A DNA stretch of 64,000 bases, from the NCBI GenBank assembly GCA_014084085.1, contig NPFB01000049.1:178834-242833 (forward strand), given 5' to 3'. The position numbers and the translations under genes were made by a program. Position 1 is the first letter of the stretch; every line of letters starts with the position of its first letter. The DNA is from Hondaea fermentalgiana (Eukaryota > Sar > Bigyra > Thraustochytrida > Thraustochytriidae). Below the pieces are notes generated by a model. The model worked only from the letters and a program-made list of their open reading frames with translations. It did no database searches and had not been told where the DNA came from. This document shows, in pieces, positions 55,630 to 64,000 of the stretch.

Positions 55630-57978
55630 ATGGCTCATGCCGGGTCGCCGAAGCCAACGGCGGTGACAACAGCGACGGAGACTGCCGTGGAGGCGCGCGA
55701 GAATGGGAATGCACTCTTACGAAAGGGAGATGTTGCAGGCGCAATTGCGGCGTACGAGGCGGCGAAAAAGCTCGATGAGAGCTGCCACCTGACGCTGTCG
55801 AACCTGTCGCTTGCGCAACTTCAGGCCGGCGACGCCGCCCAGGCCACGCAGAGCGCGCTTACATGCCTGCAACATGCCCCGGAAGACTTTGTCAAGGGGT
55901 GGCTTCGACTTGCCAGAGCCGCACATGCTTTTGGTGATCAAAGTCTCGCGGAGAAGGCGTTACGTAGCGCCCTCGCACGCTGCGATGAGAAAGCACAACA
56001 AGCCCACGTCCTCGCCGTCGCCAAGGCCTTAAAGATAGAAAATATTGATCCTGACCCAGAGGTCCAGTCAGCCTTCCTGGCATGGCGACGAGCCCAGGAC
56101 GCCAAAGGCAACGCTGAAGTCCAAGTCAAGGAGGCTCGGTCTTCCGTGTCAGCCGACGAAGTCGCCGACTTGCATCGCAAAGAAAAGGAATTCGAGGAGG
56201 CTTTACAGGCGGCCGCAGCTGCGGCAACAGCTGCAGCCGCAAGCAGCAGCGCCACTACAGATAGCTCTGCCACAGGACCGATACCTTTGGATTCAAATGC
56301 CAATGCTTCGCCACTGTCAACATTTCAGGTCATGCTTGATGCACGAAAAGCCTCGGATCAAGCCGACATGCTTCTTGTCGACTACGAGGTGGCTGGATCG
56401 CTTGGTCGCCAAGGCCCCGTTCCGGCACCAGATCGATCCGGTGACTTCCTTGGTCTCTACGAGGTTGAACAAACAAATCCAGAGGAGTACTGGAATATGG
56501 AAACTGGCTTCGATCCCTCGACCCGGTCGGGCATGGTGCGCATGAAGCGGCCTCGCAAAGCAGGCAACTACGAATTTCGCTACATGACGGATGGCGGTAG
56601 ACGCTGCGCAGGGCGCTCACAAGGAATCATCGTCTTCCCTGCGCCTGCCTTTACTGTCTGCATCGTTCACAAAGACTCTCCCCCGCCCTTTATGCTCTTG
56701 AAAGAGCCAAATCTCCTCTGTTACTGGCTGTACATGCCGTTGACTCAGTTGCCGAGTGATGACCCGCGAAAATCTGTAAGTCTCTCGGGAACGCACCTTC
56801 CCGCCAAACTCATGACAGCAACCCCGGATCCGCGCATCCCAACAATGACAATCGACGAGAAGATACATGTGCGTATTCTGGCACCGGCCAAAGCACGTGT
56901 GCTTGATGGGACGGGGACGCCCACTTCGCATCTTGTGCCGTACCTAAATCTCTCTGTTGACGAGCAGATCGATCTCGAGCGGAGCACGCTGAGCTTTCAC
57001 AATGGCGATTTCCTTGCGGCGCGTCTCGCTTTCAGCAATATGTTTACCGCAGCGAACGCTCGTCAGCAGCGCATGTTGCTCCACCCGGCGCCAATCGAGC
57101 ATGAGGCCGAGGCGTACAAGGAGGGAATCCAATGCCGTGGGTGTGGAGCCAAGCTGACAGGCTCACTCGAGCGCGTCAACCAATCTCCTCTCATGCCCTG
57201 GACCGAAATGCTTGAGCACCTGACGTGCGTTCCTCCCGAGTCGTATATAAGCAGCGATCCGCACGGCACCGCAAGACCCTTCCGCACGGAAGCGATGACG
57301 GCGAGGCCTGGAATTGTGTTGCTTGACGATGCGCATATTGATGTCTGCCATGACGATCTTCAACCCGAAGCTTTGCAACTTTGCCAGGAGCTCAAGCAAG
57401 TCAAGGAAGCCCTCGACGACGCGAGTCGAGCACAAGACCACCTTGTTCGCCGCGCAATTGAATGCGCAGCATGTTCAGCCTGGCTGGGAGACGCCGTCGT
57501 TCCAGATCATACCGAGCGTGAGTCGCTCGTCGGCGTGCAAGAGGCACGTTTTATCAAGCATTGCGTTCAAACGAAAACAACCCCTGTTTTTAACACGTAC
57601 ACGGATTGCGCAGGTAGCACAGTAGGTGCGCGTCTCGCACGTCTCAGCGAGACCCATCAAGTTCGGACGGTCCTTGTGCGCATCTGCGAAGCGAGTGGTG
57701 GCAAGGAAAGGCACCCTATGCGGGTACAACTATGGACAGCAGATTCGTGGATTCGGACCCCTGCGTCGGGTACGGACATGGTTCCCGTTCTCAAGGTCAC
57801 CTATCGAACGCAACGCGTCGAAGAAGGAGTTGATGCACACTTTGGTATTCTGCACCTAACACATCGTCACTATGACGAACTTGCTCATGCTCTCTCGACC
57901 TCCAATGCCTGGCTTCCGCCGTCTGCGCGAGTAATTAGGGAGGATGTCGATGAGCGCTTTGGATTTTTATTTTGGTAG
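55630..57978 (+). CDS. TPR protein with SKICH-like and HECT_2 (UBE3D)-like regions
   Basis: A 782-residue protein. Residues about 15-130 are TPR repeats (ENGNALLRKGDVAGAIAAYE, then LSNLSLAQLQAGDAAQA). Residues about 247-337 look like a SKICH/Ig-like domain (GDFLGLYEVEQ, then PRKAGNYEFRYMTDGG), as in autophagy receptors of the CALCOCO family. From about 360 to the end the pattern fits the HECT_2/UBE3D family: Cys pairs in QCRGCGAKL (about 501) and ECAACSAWLGD (about 612), a PWTEMLEHLTC segment, MVPVLKVTYRT, and a terminal LPPSARVIREDVDE. UBE3D is an E3 ligase that binds E2s and helps degrade cyclin B; whether this one ligates ubiquitin is inference. A UBE2K gene is elsewhere in the window but is not adjacent. 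Confidence 0.65.
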   Translation: MAHAGSPKPTAVTTATETAVEARENGNALLRKGDVAGAIAAYEAAKKLDESCHLTLSNLSLAQLQAGDAAQATQSALTCLQHAPEDFVKGWLRLARAAHAFGDQSLAEKALRSALARCDEKAQQAHVLAVAKALKIENIDPDPEVQSAFLAWRRAQDAKGNAEVQVKEARSSVSADEVADLHRKEKEFEEALQAAAAAATAAAASSSATTDSSATGPIPLDSNANASPLSTFQVMLDARKASDQADMLLVDYEVAGSLGRQGPVPAPDRSGDFLGLYEVEQTNPEEYWNMETGFDPSTRSGMVRMKRPRKAGNYEFRYMTDGGRRCAGRSQGIIVFPAPAFTVCIVHKDSPPPFMLLKEPNLLCYWLYMPLTQLPSDDPRKSVSLSGTHLPAKLMTATPDPRIPTMTIDEKIHVRILAPAKARVLDGTGTPTSHLVPYLNLSVDEQIDLERSTLSFHNGDFLAARLAFSNMFTAANARQQRMLLHPAPIEHEAEAYKEGIQCRGCGAKLTGSLERVNQSPLMPWTEMLEHLTCVPPESYISSDPHGTARPFRTEAMTARPGIVLLDDAHIDVCHDDLQPEALQLCQELKQVKEALDDASRAQDHLVRRAIECAACSAWLGDAVVPDHTERESLVGVQEARFIKHCVQTKTTPVFNTYTDCAGSTVGARLARLSETHQVRTVLVRICEASGGKERHPMRVQLWTADSWIRTPASGTDMVPVLKVTYRTQRVEEGVDAHFGILHLTHRHYDELAHALSTSNAWLPPSARVIREDVDERFGFLFW

Positions 57979-58189
57979 TAGCCAAGTAAAGGATTCGGGT
58001 AGTGATACGAATTCAAATTTGATAGTCTAGCTTGGTTTAGCTTGGCTTGGCCGGGCTAGGCTTGATTTACTTGTCCAGTAACTATCAACGATTTTCTCTT
58101 CCAAGATGATACTCATGGCGAGAGATGAGCCTTTGCGTCAGTATCCCAAGCATGTTGCTTCTTTGACATTTTATCCTAGAAACAGCAAC
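57979..58189. other. Convergent 3' region with TAGCTTGG repeats
   Basis: About 210 bases between convergent genes, with several TAGCTTGG/GGCTTGG units at 58027-58068. No gene. Confidence 0.6.
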
Positions 58190-59068
58190 CTACAAATAGT
58201 TTGGCAATCCGCCAGTCAGCGTGGCTGTGAGCAGTGCCGCGCCTGCAGAGGCCAAGCAGACGCTTGCCACGAGCCAAGACGTCGTTGTGAAGGAGAGAAA
58301 GTCGATGCTTTGTGCGTATGAGCGATTGCCCATAAAGACGGTGACGCCGTCGTCGATGGGGCGCACCACGTAGCCTCCAGCGCGTTGATCGTGTCGAACA
58401 ACGCCAAAGGCCCAAAGCTCAGAATTGAGAGGGAGTATTTTCTCGCGACTGCAAAATCCAGCCGTGCGCGGGTTGCTTCCCGAGGCAGGCTCAGAGTACA
58501 CCTCGGTGGAATCCTGCAGCTTGACAAACGAGCGACCGTCGGTAAGCGAAATGCCTTGGAGGTCAAGACCCAATGGTGGTGAGCTTCGCGATTCTGCAAG
58601 TTCAACGCGGTCGAGCTGGTCCCCATCTCGTTCCACCAAGTGCTCCTTGGTGACGACAGATTTTGACGATGACGATGACTTATCTGTCGATGCAAACTTG
58701 TTGACGCTCTCATGCCCGCACGCCGGGCAGTGGTGAATCACCGGAGGGGCTTGTTTAGATTTCGTCTGTCCCTTCTCGCTATCGACGAGGCGCACCTTCT
58801 CCACCACGAATGCGAGGCATGGCCGGCCAGAGAGCTTGCCCACAAGCTCGTGCACATTGTGCTCGCTAAGTCGCGCATGGCCCATTCCCTGCACGATGCG
58901 CAGCTCGCCCACGTCGCCGTCGTCGAGCGCGTCCGAGGTCTTGATGCCCTCGCGCGCCGCCTCGACGAGCCGGTTCCGCCGCCGGCGCGCGCGGACGTGC
59001 GCCGTAAAGCAGAGCCACGCGCCCGCCACCAGGCTCGCGCCCACGCCCGCGGCCGCTTCGCTGCCCAT
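58190..59068 (-). CDS. GIDE (MUL1-like) domain membrane protein lacking RING
   Basis: A 292-residue protein. One hydrophobic helix is near the N-terminus (about 8-27, GVGASLVAGAWLCFTAHV) and one at the C-terminus (about 262-286, WLVASVCLASAGAALLTATL). Between them the sequence resembles the GIDE/BAM domain of MUL1/MAPL, a mitochondrial outer-membrane E3: FVVEKVRLVD, then CSREKILPLNSELWAFGVV and YVVRPIDDGVTVFMG. MUL1 carries a C-terminal RING finger; here the protein ends after the second helix and no RING Cys/His cluster follows. A Cys pair (HCPACG) sits in the middle. It may be a non-catalytic relative like plant and archaeal GIDE-only proteins. The ATG at 59068 is used; the frame goes nine codons further to a GTG. 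Confidence 0.72.
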   Translation of the reverse strand: MGSEAAAGVGASLVAGAWLCFTAHVRARRRRNRLVEAAREGIKTSDALDDGDVGELRIVQGMGHARLSEHNVHELVGKLSGRPCLAFVVEKVRLVDSEKGQTKSKQAPPVIHHCPACGHESVNKFASTDKSSSSSKSVVTKEHLVERDGDQLDRVELAESRSSPPLGLDLQGISLTDGRSFVKLQDSTEVYSEPASGSNPRTAGFCSREKILPLNSELWAFGVVRHDQRAGGYVVRPIDDGVTVFMGNRSYAQSIDFLSFTTTSWLVASVCLASAGAALLTATLTGGLPNYL

Positions 59069-59616
59069 GCTGCGCACGCACGTACCGCACCGCACCGCGC
59101 CGCGGAGCTGTTCTGCTTTGCGTGAGATGGCAAGACAGGTTAGCGAGCTCGTTGACGGGAAAGTCCCTCGAAGGGATCTACAGGGTGGCCCGTGCGGTGG
59201 AGCTGAGCCGGCCAGCCTTTCTGGGCTCGCATCTGCGCGACAACTGCGTGCAGTGCGCTTGCTTCGCGCTGCACATCGAAAGATACTTGTTCTCTTTCGT
59301 GCGGCCGCGTCTCAGCCCTTCTTGCAAATTGCGTTGCGCTCTTGTGCGTTACGGTCAAATGCGAGTCTCGGGACCAAACAAGCCCACTGGGGTCTGTTAA
59401 GCTGATGACCGTGCCTCGGCTCGTCTCAAAGGACGCGTTCAGATGGGCTTGGGCAGGAGAAGACCGAGTCAGCCATCCTCGACTGCCTCAGAGCAGTAAG
59501 CCCAGTGGCGGCGACAGCAGCTTCAACTTCAAGATCATACAAAGAAGAAAAGCGACCTGCTTGTATGCCTCTTGGAAAGTGGCCGGCCCAAGGAGGGGTC
59601 TTAGAGAGACAACGTC
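59069..59616. promoter_or_regulatory. Divergent promoter region of GIDE-like and ankyrin genes
   Basis: 548 bases between divergent starts. GC-rich with CGCACCGCACCGC near the GIDE-like start. Overlapping plus frames have no domain. Confidence 0.45.
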
Positions 59617-60759
59617 ATGGGAAAGCAAAAAGCTGGGACACAACGCAAGGGAGGGGGCGGCAAGAAGCTCAAGCCGCCAACACCCCCCTCGGAACAGGCC
59701 CTGCAGCGACGGGTTGCCGAACTTGAGAAGAAAGAGGATGCTCATGGGCTCGAAGAAGCGCGCTTCGAGCTCCGAAGCGTCCAGTCTGGAGTCTGGGAAC
59801 TACTCAACCTCGACATCATTTCTCGAGTGTATAGCCTCGCCATCACAGACCCAGCGCTACGCACCCTTTGGCTTCAGGTCGACAGCATGTCAGTCGAAGA
59901 TCTACATGGCCGCATCATGTACCGTCGCGCGTGCTTCAACCTAGCGCAGGCAGCAGCCCTTGTCGGCCATGTCAGGGTGCTCACAGCATTGACCAAACGA
60001 AAGAAAAAAGGAAAAAACAGCGCAAGTAGTGCCGACGCAGATGCGCTCTTTGCCGCCTCGCCAAGTCCGCTTCGCCTCGCTTGCGAGCAGCTTGCCAAGG
60101 CAACTGAAGATGGCTTTAGTGATGCGCAAAAGACATATGAGCACTCTGCTCTGCTAGCACTCGAAGGCATACCAGAGGAAGGGGGACTCGACCCCGAGGA
60201 CGACTGTTCGTGTCACGATGTGAACGACGAGTTATCTCACTCTGTGCTCATCCTCGCCGCTCGCGGCGGCTCAGAAAAGCTGTGCCGAGCCTTGTGTGAG
60301 CGTGGAATTCAGCTATCATCCTTTGCCGTATTCAAGGCCGTGGAAAATGGCCATGCAGAGGCAGCAGAATGGCTTCTTCGTCATGTTGTAGAAAATGCCT
60401 CATCTGAGGAAGCAGAATACACCCAAATGACGGCCCCGCATGTCATTGTCGAAAACGCCTCAAATGGAACTTTGAGTCTTGACGAGTACGGCCGGCTCAT
60501 GGATGCCCTGCAGGAACTCGCCATTCCGATTACAATGTACAACTACGCCGGCCGTACGCCTTTACACATTGCCTGCATTGAACAGAGTGTCAACCCGATC
60601 GGCCTTGATTTATTGCGACGTGGAGCTGACCCTCACGCCGTGGATGCTTACGGACGCATGCCCGCCGAATATCTGAGCAAGCTCGATGATGGTGCGCTGG
60701 TGAGCATGTTTGAGTTCTACGCTAGCGAAGATGCCGCAGAGCTACGACATACAGTTTGA
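59617..60759 (+). CDS. Ankyrin-repeat protein
   Basis: A 380-residue protein. The N-terminus is basic (MGKQKAGTQRKGGGGKKLKP), then a helical segment (LQRRVAELEKKED). Ankyrin-like helices occur at about 100-125 (NLAQAAALVGHVRVLTAL), about 205-260 (SVLILAARGGSEKLCRALCE, then KAVENGHAEAAEWLLRHV) and most clearly at about 305-345 (NYAGRTPLHIACIEQSVNP, then LLRRGADPHAVDAYGRMPAE). The first repeats are diverged and interrupted by low-complexity inserts (KRKKKGKNSASSADAD). Ankyrin repeats mediate protein binding, and no catalytic domain is present. The partner is unknown. The start codon at 59617 is the first ATG of the frame. Confidence 0.82.
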   Translation: MGKQKAGTQRKGGGGKKLKPPTPPSEQALQRRVAELEKKEDAHGLEEARFELRSVQSGVWELLNLDIISRVYSLAITDPALRTLWLQVDSMSVEDLHGRIMYRRACFNLAQAAALVGHVRVLTALTKRKKKGKNSASSADADALFAASPSPLRLACEQLAKATEDGFSDAQKTYEHSALLALEGIPEEGGLDPEDDCSCHDVNDELSHSVLILAARGGSEKLCRALCERGIQLSSFAVFKAVENGHAEAAEWLLRHVVENASSEEAEYTQMTAPHVIVENASNGTLSLDEYGRLMDALQELAIPITMYNYAGRTPLHIACIEQSVNPIGLDLLRRGADPHAVDAYGRMPAEYLSKLDDGALVSMFEFYASEDAAELRHTV

Positions 60760-60913
60760 CCTATACGTCCTTCGGGGTCTGAACTGCCGAGCCAAGAGCC
60801 TCAAAAAATAAAAAGTGACCGAGACCTAGGGAGAAAGGGAAGCACCAGCGAATATGCGCAGACGGCTGCTGCAACGCCTTATTCTTGCGGGAGATATCAT
60901 GGAATTGTGCATG

Positions 60914-61840
60914 TCATGGAGCGCGAAAGATTATTTGGAGCATTTCCCGCGATCCCGGAAATCCTTCGTAAGGAGCAGTTGCCGTTGGCGAATGAAGGAT
61001 GACATCATTGTCCCACACTAACACATCCCCAGGCTGCCAGCGGTGTCGATAAACGCAGCGGTCATCAAAGATCGCGTGATCGCCACGAGCAAACAGTGAG
61101 ACCGGGTCTAGACCCTGCAGAGGGTCGGGTGGAGCGCTCACTCCAAGTCCCTCGAGGAGAATAGCTTCGAGAAGATCGCGCGATTCGTTAACGTCCATGC
61201 CCTCGAAATGCTCAAAGTGGCGCATATCAACGGTGAGACTGGTGCCCTCGTTTCGCACCAGCGGGATAGAGAATCCGCGCGTTGGGTCGCGAGGCGAGCT
61301 TCGCGTCTCTGCATTGCGCAAGATGCGTGTTCCGAGTGCATTCATACGAAAGCCGTGTCGTGCGTCCTCTGCAGAGGTGCTCGTGGATCCTGAGACGAAA
61401 CGATCGCCAAAGCGACATACTAAGTCATCGGCGATTGCACGAGTTTCTGGCCGCAGTCGCTCGAGCATCTCGTGAGACCACGCAAAGAGTGTGTCGCCTC
61501 CGCCGTTCGAAGGCGCCTTTATGCAGGCAAGAGCGGTCCAGCGCCCGAGCCCATCAGCGTGCCACTCTGCGCCGGTCCTACAAAAGAGAGCGCCGGGCAC
61601 ATTGCCAAGTCTCCGCACGCGCGCGTGGCCTTTGACTGCGCCCTCGCGCCGCGGTCCCACGCGCGCTGGCGTCGTCTTCGCCGCGTTGCCTTTCCTGCGA
61701 AGTCGCTGACCTGATTCCGGCTCGTGCAGGTCCTCCGCCAGCTTTTCCAGGGCTTCGGCGTCCACGTTGGGGAGGCGCAAGAGCGCCAAGCCACGCGCCG
61801 ACACCTCTGCTCGCGCGCGGGATACAGCTTTGGCGTCCAT
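60914..61840 (-). CDS. TauD/TfdA-like Fe(II)/2-oxoglutarate dioxygenase
   Basis: A 308-residue non-haem iron enzyme of the clavaminate-synthase-like/TauD group. The facial triad is visible: His94 and Asp96 in EWHADGLG and His283 in DNDVILHSPTA. An Arg near 297 in SREMLQIIFR would hold 2-oxoglutarate. GGGDTLFAWSHEML after the first motif and WQPGDVLVWDN before the last His are typical. These enzymes hydroxylate small molecules, releasing CO2 and succinate; the substrate here is unknown. The frame extends 44 codons upstream to a GTG. The ATG at 61840 (MDAKAVSRARAEV) starts the conserved region. No targeting signal. It may be of bacterial origin, to be tested by phylogeny. Confidence 0.85.
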   Translation of the reverse strand: MDAKAVSRARAEVSARGLALLRLPNVDAEALEKLAEDLHEPESGQRLRRKGNAAKTTPARVGPRREGAVKGHARVRRLGNVPGALFCRTGAEWHADGLGRWTALACIKAPSNGGGDTLFAWSHEMLERLRPETRAIADDLVCRFGDRFVSGSTSTSAEDARHGFRMNALGTRILRNAETRSSPRDPTRGFSIPLVRNEGTSLTVDMRHFEHFEGMDVNESRDLLEAILLEGLGVSAPPDPLQGLDPVSLFARGDHAIFDDRCVYRHRWQPGDVLVWDNDVILHSPTATAPYEGFPGSREMLQIIFRAP

Positions 61841-62268
61841 TTCATTCGATTTTACGAATTTGCGCGTCGGATTTGCGAGCCCAAAAGATGTCGAGGCTTC
61901 CCAAGGTGTAAGCGACAATAAACCCGTTGACAAGAGGATGCGTCGTGGTCGTAACTCGGTCGTGACCCGCACTCGAACCCAAGTAGGCCTAACGCAAACA
62001 GCTCAGGCGCGTTTTCTCAGCCAACATAGGAATGACCTTGTAAAGATGCTTCGATACTTGTTCGAATTTGATGCTGAAATGCGATGCTACGATTTGATGC
62101 TTGTTCGGATTTGATGCCACCACATCCGCCTGTCCTCCTTGCAAAATAGCGATCATCGCCGTGACCAAAAGCGAATCGTATTTTCAAGAGAGGCCGGCCA
62201 TAGTGAGTGCGACACCAAGATGTGGACCATTGGACACACAAGCAAAATCCAGTTCGTCTTTTACACTT
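61841..62268. other. Spacer between dioxygenase and IFT52 genes
   Basis: Both neighbours are on the minus strand, so this is the dioxygenase promoter and IFT52 3' end. It contains a direct repeat (CTTGTTCGAATTTGATGC and CTTGTTCGGATTTGATGC) at 62058-62075 and 62100-62117. No gene. Confidence 0.55.
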
Positions 62269-63840
62269 TTATTCTTTGCCTTCCTTGTACTCCGCACCGA
62301 CACTTTCCTCGACATTGTAGAAGGACGAGGCGTTCGAACTGGCACTGACGCCGCGCTTTGGCTGCGAAAAGGAAACTTGTTCCTCGCGATTCGCTCGAAG
62401 AGGTTGATTCTCACCGTGCCCCGCGGGCTCATCTTGATTGAGCTTCTTAAAGCGGACAAGCTCGCGGAGCATAAACTCGAGAATGCGTTTGGCGCCATGC
62501 TCGCCCTTGAGATCTTCAGGGTCCACGCCCATCTCACGAACCACGCCGAGGGTCTCACCGCTTTCGCGAACGTAATACTCGAGATCGTCGTCCTCGCACT
62601 TGTTGGTGAGCTGAGCCAGACGTAAGCGCTCTGATGCAAAGTGCTCGTCAAGGTCAAATTGGTCGAGCGCAGGGGGCGGAGGCTCGCGCATCGCCGGAGG
62701 AAAGACCGCTGGCACCAAGGGAGGAAGCGGGGCTTCGAACTGGGGCGGGATAAGCGTCAGAGGTTCGTGTTTGACACTGAGTGTCTTGTACAAGGCAACG
62801 GCCTCAGGGATGAGGTTGGTGTCAAACTTGAAAACATCCTCAGCAAAGAGATCTGTGAAGTCCTGAGGAAGCGGCTCGCCTTCTTGCAAACAAGAGCGGA
62901 GCCGTTCGGCGAGAGCCTCCGTGTTCGGAACGTGGTGGTAATCGCTTACATCCGGGTCCTCTGCATCTGCGTGATCAAGAATGACATCCCCCTCGCCCAG
63001 GAGCCACTTGCTGAGAACATCGAAAACCTTTTCGTTGTCCTCGTGCGTCAGCCAATTGTCGGAGAACATTTCCACGGACCCTACGACGCCAATGCGTCCA
63101 GCTCCTTTTTTCTCCCAGGTTGCTGAGCCACTCGTTTGCGCGCAGGCGACCACTGGGCGGTTGAGAGGGTAAGAAATGTGTCCAGACGACAACAACGCCA
63201 CGGCTGGTTTCTGAACGTTGAGTGTGCTGCCATACGGATACACGAACTCGAGCCCGCCATTTTCCTTGCCGCTTTCATCCCTCCTCTTTGATTTGCTGGC
63301 CAACGAGGAACCAGCCTGCTTTGCGCGCCGTTTGTCGATCTTGCTGCTTCCTCGCTTACCGGGTCCAGACCCAGACGATAACTTGGCGCCTTCTGCCATT
63401 CCGCGATTCAACACGCCATTACCAATGAAAACTTCCTTTGGGTGCAGGTACTTGTAGTACACGGTTCGTGCGACGCTATCATTGTTGAATGAGATTCCGA
63501 ACTCCTCCAGCAAAAAGTTCACATTCGTACCATACTTTTCCTCACCACCCTCGCCGAGCATGAAGAGTACAGATCCTCCTTGGTCCAAAAACTGCTTGAG
63601 AACTGCAAACTCTGCAGAGGAAAACTTTTCTCGCGGACCGCCAAAAATGATAAGCGACACATCCGTGAGCACCTCTGCGGTTAGAGGCTCCTTGTTGACC
63701 TCCACCTTATACGCGTTGCGCAGTCGGCGATGAAGACGCTTCAGACCATTGTTTCCATGGTGCGTTTCGCGCTTTGCTGCATCAATCAGAATCGTCTTGC
63801 CAACATTCGCCTCCGCGGCTGTTGTGTTGTTGGTGCTCAT
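62269..63840 (-). CDS. Intraflagellar transport protein 52
   Basis: A 523-residue IFT-B core subunit, needed to assemble the anterograde IFT train that builds cilia and flagella. The N-terminal GIFT domain (about 10-280) is well conserved: GKTILIDAAKRETHH, then LIIFGGPREKFSSAEF, QGGSVLFMLGEGGE, NFLLEEFGISFNNDSVAR and YYKYLHPKEVFI. A variable Lys/Ser-rich insert occurs near 170-210. GRIGVVGSVEMFSDNWL and NEKVFDVLSKWLLGEG follow. The C-terminal half (about 300-470) has the IFT88/IFT46-binding region (KHEPLTLIPPQFEAPLPPL, then MGVDPEDLKG). The last 50 residues are low complexity. The ATG at 63840 (MSTNNTTAAEANVG) is chosen over an upstream TTG. It shows that the organism has ciliated cells. Confidence 0.96.
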   Translation of the reverse strand: MSTNNTTAAEANVGKTILIDAAKRETHHGNNGLKRLHRRLRNAYKVEVNKEPLTAEVLTDVSLIIFGGPREKFSSAEFAVLKQFLDQGGSVLFMLGEGGEEKYGTNVNFLLEEFGISFNNDSVARTVYYKYLHPKEVFIGNGVLNRGMAEGAKLSSGSGPGKRGSSKIDKRRAKQAGSSLASKSKRRDESGKENGGLEFVYPYGSTLNVQKPAVALLSSGHISYPLNRPVVACAQTSGSATWEKKGAGRIGVVGSVEMFSDNWLTHEDNEKVFDVLSKWLLGEGDVILDHADAEDPDVSDYHHVPNTEALAERLRSCLQEGEPLPQDFTDLFAEDVFKFDTNLIPEAVALYKTLSVKHEPLTLIPPQFEAPLPPLVPAVFPPAMREPPPPALDQFDLDEHFASERLRLAQLTNKCEDDDLEYYVRESGETLGVVREMGVDPEDLKGEHGAKRILEFMLRELVRFKKLNQDEPAGHGENQPLRANREEQVSFSQPKRGVSASSNASSFYNVEESVGAEYKEGKE

Positions 63841-64000
63841 CTCAGGCAACGGCCAATCGTCCCGCGTCCTCAGCAACTAGGTCAAGGGACTGGAACAAGC
63901 TACTAAGCCAGCCTTTGACAGCGTCGGGCCGCAGCAACGTCTTTCTTTTCCTCGCGCAGTCTTTGTGACAGATCCTTCAGGCGCACGGCAAATTATTCGA
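63841..64000. promoter_or_regulatory. IFT52 5' flank, window edge
   Basis: 160 bases upstream of the IFT52 start. No coding sequence of a neighbour is recognisable before the window ends. Confidence 0.4.

Noticed and set aside
61955..61985. tRNA T-arm-like GGGTTCGAG on the minus strand
   Set aside because: The stem does not pair as a T-arm should and no acceptor or anticodon arm can be placed around it.

Overview
This window is nuclear DNA from a compact, intron-poor eukaryotic genome. It carries 27 protein genes that I consider real or likely. Nearly all are single long open frames on both strands. The only clear spliced gene is a UBE2K-type E2 enzyme at 25.8-26.7 kb with one 325-bp GT-AG intron. 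The organism builds flagella or cilia at some stage, because a full-length IFT52 gene is present. Together with the high-GC gene starts, a bacterial-like fatty acyl-AMP ligase fused to an acyl carrier protein, a GT60 glycosyltransferase and Churchill/DUF1769/HECT_2 proteins, the best fit is a heterotrophic stramenopile such as a thraustochytrid (Labyrinthulomycetes). That placement is an inference, not something I could test. A run of exactly 100 Ns at 45779-45878 marks a scaffold gap.

Layout. 1-3.05 kb holds no convincing gene. 3.06-17 kb: a large Clu-domain/TPR protein (-), an unknown lysine-rich protein (+), a decayed Harbinger-type transposase remnant (-), a short kinesin (+), an equilibrative nucleoside transporter (+) and a membrane GT60 glycosyltransferase (-). 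17.8-23.4 kb: FAAL-ACP ligase (+), Ssu72 phosphatase (-) and an unknown protein (-), followed by 2.4 kb of mostly non-coding DNA. 25.7-35 kb: UBE2K (+), CMC4 (-), a GRF-zinc-finger calpain (+), two tandem hotdog thioesterases (-) and an FHA/coiled-coil protein (+). 35.3-45.2 kb: Churchill (-), DUF1769 (+), a PPP1R36-like protein (+), RRP7 (-) and a Q-rich multispanning membrane protein (+). 45.9-52.5 kb: a membrane-anchored tubulin-tyrosine-ligase-like protein (+), aspartyl aminopeptidase (+) and a secreted vWA-like protein (+). 49.9-54.8 kb is otherwise gene-poor, visibly more AT-rich and contains diverged repeats. 54.8-64 kb: a 78-residue Cys-rich protein (+), a TPR/SKICH-like/HECT_2-like protein (+), a GIDE-type membrane protein lacking RING (-), an ankyrin protein (+), a TauD-like dioxygenase (-) and IFT52 (-).

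The genes do not form an operon-like pathway. They are mostly housekeeping genes packed as divergent or convergent pairs sharing short promoters or 3' ends. Themes recur: ubiquitin (UBE2K, HECT_2-like, GIDE relative, UIM-like helices on the calpain), microtubules and cilia (IFT52, kinesin, TTL-like, PPP1R36-like) and acyl-CoA/acyl-ACP chemistry (FAAL-ACP, two thioesterases). Many start codons are preceded by a strand-polarised tract of CGAG/CAAG tetranucleotides, which helped choose translation starts.

The features most worth follow-up are the FAAL-ACP protein ending in a polybasic stretch and a Cys-x-Cys tail that looks like a lipid anchor; the calpain with a GRF zinc finger and a poly-Ser insertion between its catalytic His and Asn; the TTL-like enzyme behind a signal anchor; the TPR/SKICH/HECT_2 architecture; and a perfect 21-bp hairpin just after the DUF1769 gene. 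Domain calls come from reading motifs by eye; no database search was possible.
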